From IMG/VR virus record IMGVR_UViG_3300023116_005055, positions 1-25,021 of that record: a stretch of 25,021 nt of DNA. One strand, 5' to 3'. A model generated the notes under the pieces. It searched no databases and was not told the origin of the DNA. It worked only from the letters and a program-made list of their open reading frames with translations. Source of the stretch: a virus. The position numbers and the translations under genes are program-made. Of this stretch, positions 21,778 to 25,021 are shown one piece after another (position 1 is the stretch's first letter; every line of letters begins with the position of its first letter).

Positions 21778-22636
21778 GTTGGTTGGGGCAAAGCGACGAT
21801 ACGCCACGCTCCGCTCATGGCTTCAAGGATGGAAGGAGGGCAACCCCTCCCAGAACCCGCTGGTCATAGTGGGCGACGTTGGTTGCGGGAAAAGCACCGT
21901 AGCAACGGCACACGCCGCTTCGTTTGGCTTTGACCTCATAACCTCCGATGGAGGGGAGGAACGGCACACAGACCACTTCAAACGGCTCAATTCGGACGGG
22001 CGCATGCCGACCTTCTTTGGCGAGCGTCGTTTGGTGCTAATCGACGACGCACACCTCATCAACTCTCGGTGCTGGGATATCGTCCGTTCCTATGGGACGG
22101 CGTTCCCCTGCATCATCACCTGCACCGATGCAAACGATGTGCCGTATGCCGTCCGCAAATCTGGGGTCACGTGGACGTTGGAGAACCCCACCAAAGCAGA
22201 CCTCGTTGAATACGGGGAGCGGTTGGTTGAACGTCTGGGGCTGGCTCATCAATACGCTGACATCGCCAACGCCGCTGAGACGATCCAGTCGTGGCGGGGC
22301 ATGAAACACGCACTGCTGACAACGCCCCCTGGCTTTGACTTTCACGCCAGCGTATTCACACCAATACGGGTCGGACATCAGCAGGTTGCATCGATTTTGG
22401 CGGGGCAATACCAGCACCCAATTTCAGTGCATCCAATGGCGTTGCTTGCCGCCGCCGAATACAACCACGCCGACCCCGACGATCTGAAGGTGGCGAATTG
22501 GCTCTATTCTCAGTCTTGGGCGGTTGAAGGACTCAGCCAAGTCGCCTCGTCCTATCTGGGGACGCTGAGGGCAAAGACACAGGATAAGCCACCGTTCCGC
22601 AAACGTTCAATCCGTGGGGCAACACGGAGAACCTGA
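21704..22636 (+). CDS. RFC large-subunit-like AAA+ ATPase
   Basis: Starting from the ATG at 21704 the product has 310 residues; a TTG at 21779, 1 bp after the preceding stop, is an alternative start. I prefer 21704 because ATDELVGAKRRYATLRSWL (23-40) matches the 'D-(D/E)-(I/L)-VG...WL' entry of RFC large subunits, and the TTG would remove half of it. Walker A is GDVGCGKST (57-65), Walker B is LVLIDDAH (110-117) and sensor 1 is CIITCTDAN (136-144). The C-terminal part is helical and ends in a basic tail (KPPFRKRSIRGATRRT). It is shorter than the archaeal large subunit (about 450-500), lacking the extended C-terminal part. It is probably the partner of the small subunit at 15765. Confidence 0.7.
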   Translation: MPSALDQRTTPSDGSGTTLTPATDELVGAKRRYATLRSWLQGWKEGNPSQNPLVIVGDVGCGKSTVATAHAASFGFDLITSDGGEERHTDHFKRLNSDGRMPTFFGERRLVLIDDAHLINSRCWDIVRSYGTAFPCIITCTDANDVPYAVRKSGVTWTLENPTKADLVEYGERLVERLGLAHQYADIANAAETIQSWRGMKHALLTTPPGFDFHASVFTPIRVGHQQVASILAGQYQHPISVHPMALLAAAEYNHADPDDLKVANWLYSQSWAVEGLSQVASSYLGTLRAKTQDKPPFRKRSIRGATRRT

Positions 22637-22639
22637 AAC

Positions 22640-22683
22640 CTCAATGGTTCGTGGTTTCAATGTGTTGGGTTTATATGCGGTGG
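22640..22683 (+). promoter_or_regulatory. TATA promoter (TTTATATG class) of the VWA gene
   Basis: TTTATATG (22670-22677) is followed by CGGTGG. It lies 29 bp before the ATG at 22699, so a leaderless transcript is predicted. The 38-bp block 22640-22677 matches the MoxR gene promoter at 36 positions. TCAATG occurs at 22641 and 22657, 16 bp apart. Confidence 0.8.
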
Positions 22684-22698
22684 CGTAGTGCGTAGACC

Positions 22699-24726
22699 AT
22701 GAGCCGAGCAAACTCATGGAAACTACGAGCACGACAAGCCCGACTGACACGCATCGCACGTATCATGTCTGGTGAATTGGAAGAAATCGGGGCTAAGGTG
22801 GAGCGTGTCATCCTCAACCGTCAAGGCAAAGCATCGACGGACGGCAAGAACGTCTACATCCCCGAAACCTACGACACGGGCGATGAGGCTCTGGAGTTGA
22901 TGATGCAAGAAGCCGTCCTCGCCCATGAAGCCGCAGGCCACATGAGGTATACCGACTTTGGCTCATGGCACAAACTCTCGGAGACGGTCAAGTCTGGAGA
23001 CGACGACCAACTCATCCACGACTTTGTGAATATCCTTGAGGACGCTCGTGTCAATCACCTCCTCTCTCAGGATTTTCCAGGGTCGGGCAAGCGACTTCAT
23101 GTCAGCCAGCAGGTGTTCATGCAACGGCACAAAGACCACTGGGCTAAGGCCGACTCCGCCGACGAGAGCCTCGACCCCAAAGCCGCCATCGTTGCGATGA
23201 TGACGGAGGCCATTATTCACGAGCCACACTTCAACACGGATCGTGAAACCGTCTGCACCTTCATGGATGAGGTTCGCCCTCTTCTCAACAACGCCATCGC
23301 CCAGCCCGACACCCCTGCGGTCATCAAGCAGGCTCGACGGTTGGTTGAAGTGTTCCGCACTTATTGGCCTGCCTTTGATGAATACGGAGAGCCGCAGGGT
23401 GGCTCTGGCGAAGGCATCATCCTCGACGACATGACCCCCGAACAGGTTAAGCGCATGAAAGAGGCTCAAGAGCGGGGCGATGTCAAAGTGGTGAAGGTCA
23501 GCAAAGCCCGTTTCAATGACATGAAGAAGGCCAAGAAGCCCGAAGCCGCTGAGGACACCCCAGAGGGCGAGGAATCGTCCGCTGGTGGTGATGAGGGGGA
23601 CAACCCATCCGAAGGCGACACGGGCGACGAGAGCGGCGATTCTGGCGATGCTTGCGCTGATGCTGACGCTGACGACCAAGCCGACCTCGATGAGGCTGGC
23701 GACGCTCGTGGAGCACGTGAGCAGGAGTTTGGCATTGACTACAACCAAAATGAGGACGGCGATATTGACCGCCTCTTTGCTGAGTTGACTGAGGCTTTGG
23801 AGTCCGAGAGTGACCAAGCCGCCGACATGGAGCACGACTTCAACGAAGAGGCTGGGGACTCCCGACAGGACATTGACGGCGGGATTATCAAGCGACATGA
23901 AATCCGCATCACCCACGGGACCGACGATTTGGTCCGCCGTGGTGTTTCCGCCGTGGATTCATGGGCGGCAGAATACGACAGCACCATCAAGCAACACAAC
24001 ACGCAAATCAAGACCATGAAGAACGAACTCCGCCGCATTATCAAGGGGCGGGACTCCCGCTTCACGGACGGGCTGAAGAAGGGCGACCTCGACGACCGCC
24101 GCCTTTGGCAACACCGAACCAACGACCGCCTGTTCCGCAAGAAAGACCAGCCCAAGAAGGCCGAGGCCAATGTGCTCATTTTGGTTGACGCATCTGGGTC
24201 AATGGGTGCAGGCACTCGAGCGTCCAGCGCAAGTGAATGCGCCGCCGTGGTCACCGAGGTCATGGACTCTTTAGGCTTTGGTTGCGAGGTTGTTGACTTC
24301 AATTCAGATGGAGCATCCGCCAGCGGCTACACGTCCATGCGTGTCCGCAAGGGCATGAACGCCCCCTTGAACCGAATCACCAAAGCCGCCATCCGCGCGC
24401 CGTTTGTTGGCTCTCAAAACTCGGACGGCTACGCAGTGCAGTGGTGTCTTGACCGCTTGAAGGGCATGAAGGGCAACCGCATGCTCTTTGTCATCAGCGA
24501 CGGACAACCCGCTGGCCCATACGACAAGGACTACCGCAACGGCGAAGCACACTTGAAGGCGGTTGTCGCCAACGCTCCAAAGGACATCGGTTTGTTCTCG
24601 ATTGGCATTGACGGCATGGACACGAGCAGGTTTTACCCCAACGGGGCAACCTGCAACGCCCACGAATTGACGGCCAAAGCCATGCCAATCATCCGCCGCA
24701 TGGTCCGCAAAGTCCGAGCCGCTTGA
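22699..24726 (+). CDS. VWA-domain protein, MoxR partner (CobT/NorD-like)
   Basis: The 675-residue protein has three parts. The N-terminal region (1-230) holds AHEAAGHMRYTDF (75-87), with H76, E77 and H81, and NILEDARVN (111-119), the 'EDAR' motif typical of VWA partners of MoxR proteins. A long acidic linker follows (about 281-395, rich in Asp, Glu, Gly and Ser). The C-terminal VWA domain has the metal-ion site VDASGSMG (496-503, D497, S499, S501), a NSDG segment (574-577) and FVISDGQP (597-604). The domain binds partners through Mg2+. Cyanophage homologues are often called CobT. The HExxxH spacing differs from the zinc protease HExxH, so protease activity is uncertain. A pairing with the ATPase at 20332 is the most likely reading. 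Confidence 0.87.
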   Translation: MSRANSWKLRARQARLTRIARIMSGELEEIGAKVERVILNRQGKASTDGKNVYIPETYDTGDEALELMMQEAVLAHEAAGHMRYTDFGSWHKLSETVKSGDDDQLIHDFVNILEDARVNHLLSQDFPGSGKRLHVSQQVFMQRHKDHWAKADSADESLDPKAAIVAMMTEAIIHEPHFNTDRETVCTFMDEVRPLLNNAIAQPDTPAVIKQARRLVEVFRTYWPAFDEYGEPQGGSGEGIILDDMTPEQVKRMKEAQERGDVKVVKVSKARFNDMKKAKKPEAAEDTPEGEESSAGGDEGDNPSEGDTGDESGDSGDACADADADDQADLDEAGDARGAREQEFGIDYNQNEDGDIDRLFAELTEALESESDQAADMEHDFNEEAGDSRQDIDGGIIKRHEIRITHGTDDLVRRGVSAVDSWAAEYDSTIKQHNTQIKTMKNELRRIIKGRDSRFTDGLKKGDLDDRRLWQHRTNDRLFRKKDQPKKAEANVLILVDASGSMGAGTRASSASECAAVVTEVMDSLGFGCEVVDFNSDGASASGYTSMRVRKGMNAPLNRITKAAIRAPFVGSQNSDGYAVQWCLDRLKGMKGNRMLFVISDGQPAGPYDKDYRNGEAHLKAVVANAPKDIGLFSIGIDGMDTSRFYPNGATCNAHELTAKAMPIIRRMVRKVRAA

Positions 24727-24735
24727 GGTGAAAAC

Positions 24736-25021
24736 ATGCCACGGAAGGTAGTCAAGCGTATCTTTACCGCATCGGGCGAACCAACACCCGCCAGCCATTG
24801 GCGTGTCATTGGAGCGCAGGGGTTGTATCGTCAGCCGATGCTTGAATGTGAAGTGCATCGGAACGACACCAAACGGATTGAGAAGGACGGACTTATCCAG
24901 CAATCAAACCACCGCCTCTACAGTGAATTGCACGACGTGTTCGATCATGAACACCGCCACGCCATTTGCACCTCTTTGAGGTTGGAATGGGACTTTTTCC
25001 CATTGAACACGGGCCGATCGT
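24736..25021 (+). CDS. Hypothetical protein, truncated by the window end
   Basis: The ATG at 24736 lies 9 bp after the VWA stop and 5 bp after GAGGTG. The frame remains open to the last base, giving at least 95 residues. It begins with a basic segment (MPRKVVKRIF). It contains several His residues around HDVFDHEHRHAICTSL and a Trp-rich end (LEWDFFPLN). No family is recognised. Coupling to the VWA gene makes it a possible third member of that unit. Confidence 0.6.
   Translation, partial: MPRKVVKRIFTASGEPTPASHWRVIGAQGLYRQPMLECEVHRNDTKRIEKDGLIQQSNHRLYSELHDVFDHEHRHAICTSLRLEWDFFPLNTGRS

Noticed and set aside
22963-23916. Minus-strand frame of 317 codons opposite the VWA gene
   Set aside because: It is antisense to the acidic linker and EDAR region, with composition mirroring GAC/GAG codons and no promoter.
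20332-24726. Cobalt or magnesium chelatase (CobS/CobT) annotation
   Set aside because: The MoxR and VWA domains resemble these subunits, but no large chelatase subunit or cobalamin gene is nearby.
1-25021. tRNA, rRNA or insertion sequence
   Set aside because: Reading the intergenic gaps shows no cloverleaf-like sequence, no rRNA segment and no transposase. No gap exceeds about 220 bp.

Overview
The window looks like part of the genome of a tailed double-stranded DNA virus of archaea. Every convincing gene is on the + strand. Genes are packed with 1-60 bp gaps or short overlaps, and TTG starts that share bases with the preceding stop are common. The DNA-replication proteins are of archaeal/eukaryotic type: family B polymerase, PCNA-like clamp, small and probable large RFC clamp-loader subunits, archaeo-eukaryotic primase, XPD-family helicase and XPF-family nuclease. 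Promoters carry archaeal TATA boxes at a distance that predicts leaderless mRNAs. A near-complete archaeal replisome on a head-tail virus recalls the magroviruses of marine Group II Euryarchaeota and some large haloarchaeal tailed viruses. The proteins lack a strong overall acidic bias, so I lean to a marine euryarchaeal virus. The host is an inference, not something read directly from the sequence.

Layout: (1) 1-618 is the end of a probable tail/baseplate protein, closed by a perfect hairpin (663-685). (2) 836-3441 holds three small unknown genes and an XPD-like iron-sulfur helicase. (3) 3497-10644 is a replication/recombination block: three zinc-binding proteins, a 25-residue ORF, a large P-loop ATPase that may be the replicative helicase, a probable single-strand-binding protein with a very acidic tail, a RecA/Sak4-like ATPase and a Cas4/RecB-like nuclease. 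(4) 10688-11047 is a small basic protein followed by a strong terminator hairpin (11058-11084). (5) 11167-20216 holds an orphan gene, clamp, small helical protein, primase, XPF-like nuclease, FkbM methyltransferase, another orphan, RFC small subunit, a MazG-like protein, DNA polymerase B and a helical protein. (6) 20332-24726 holds a MoxR-type AAA+ ATPase, a coiled-coil peptide, an RFC-large-like ATPase and a VWA-domain protein, the likely partner of the MoxR protein. (7) A gene starting at 24736 runs off the window.

The genes fit together as follows. Helicase(s), primase and SSB would open and prime the template. RFC would load the clamp, and PolB would extend with proofreading. The XPF-like, Cas4-like and RecA-like proteins would serve recombination or repair of replication intermediates. 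The MoxR/VWA pair probably acts as a separate remodelling chaperone.

The most unusual content is regulatory. Three promoter families recur. One has a degenerate AT box followed by GGGTGG placed 23-24 bp before the start codon; it precedes most replication genes. A second is a 38-bp block ending in TTTATATG, 36/38 identical before the MoxR and VWA genes, with a diverged third copy before a zinc-ribbon gene. A third has two TTGATA-like boxes exactly 16 bp apart and precedes only small orphan genes inserted among the replication genes. No tRNA, rRNA, CRISPR array or insertion sequence was found, and no stretch over 300 bases lacks a gene.
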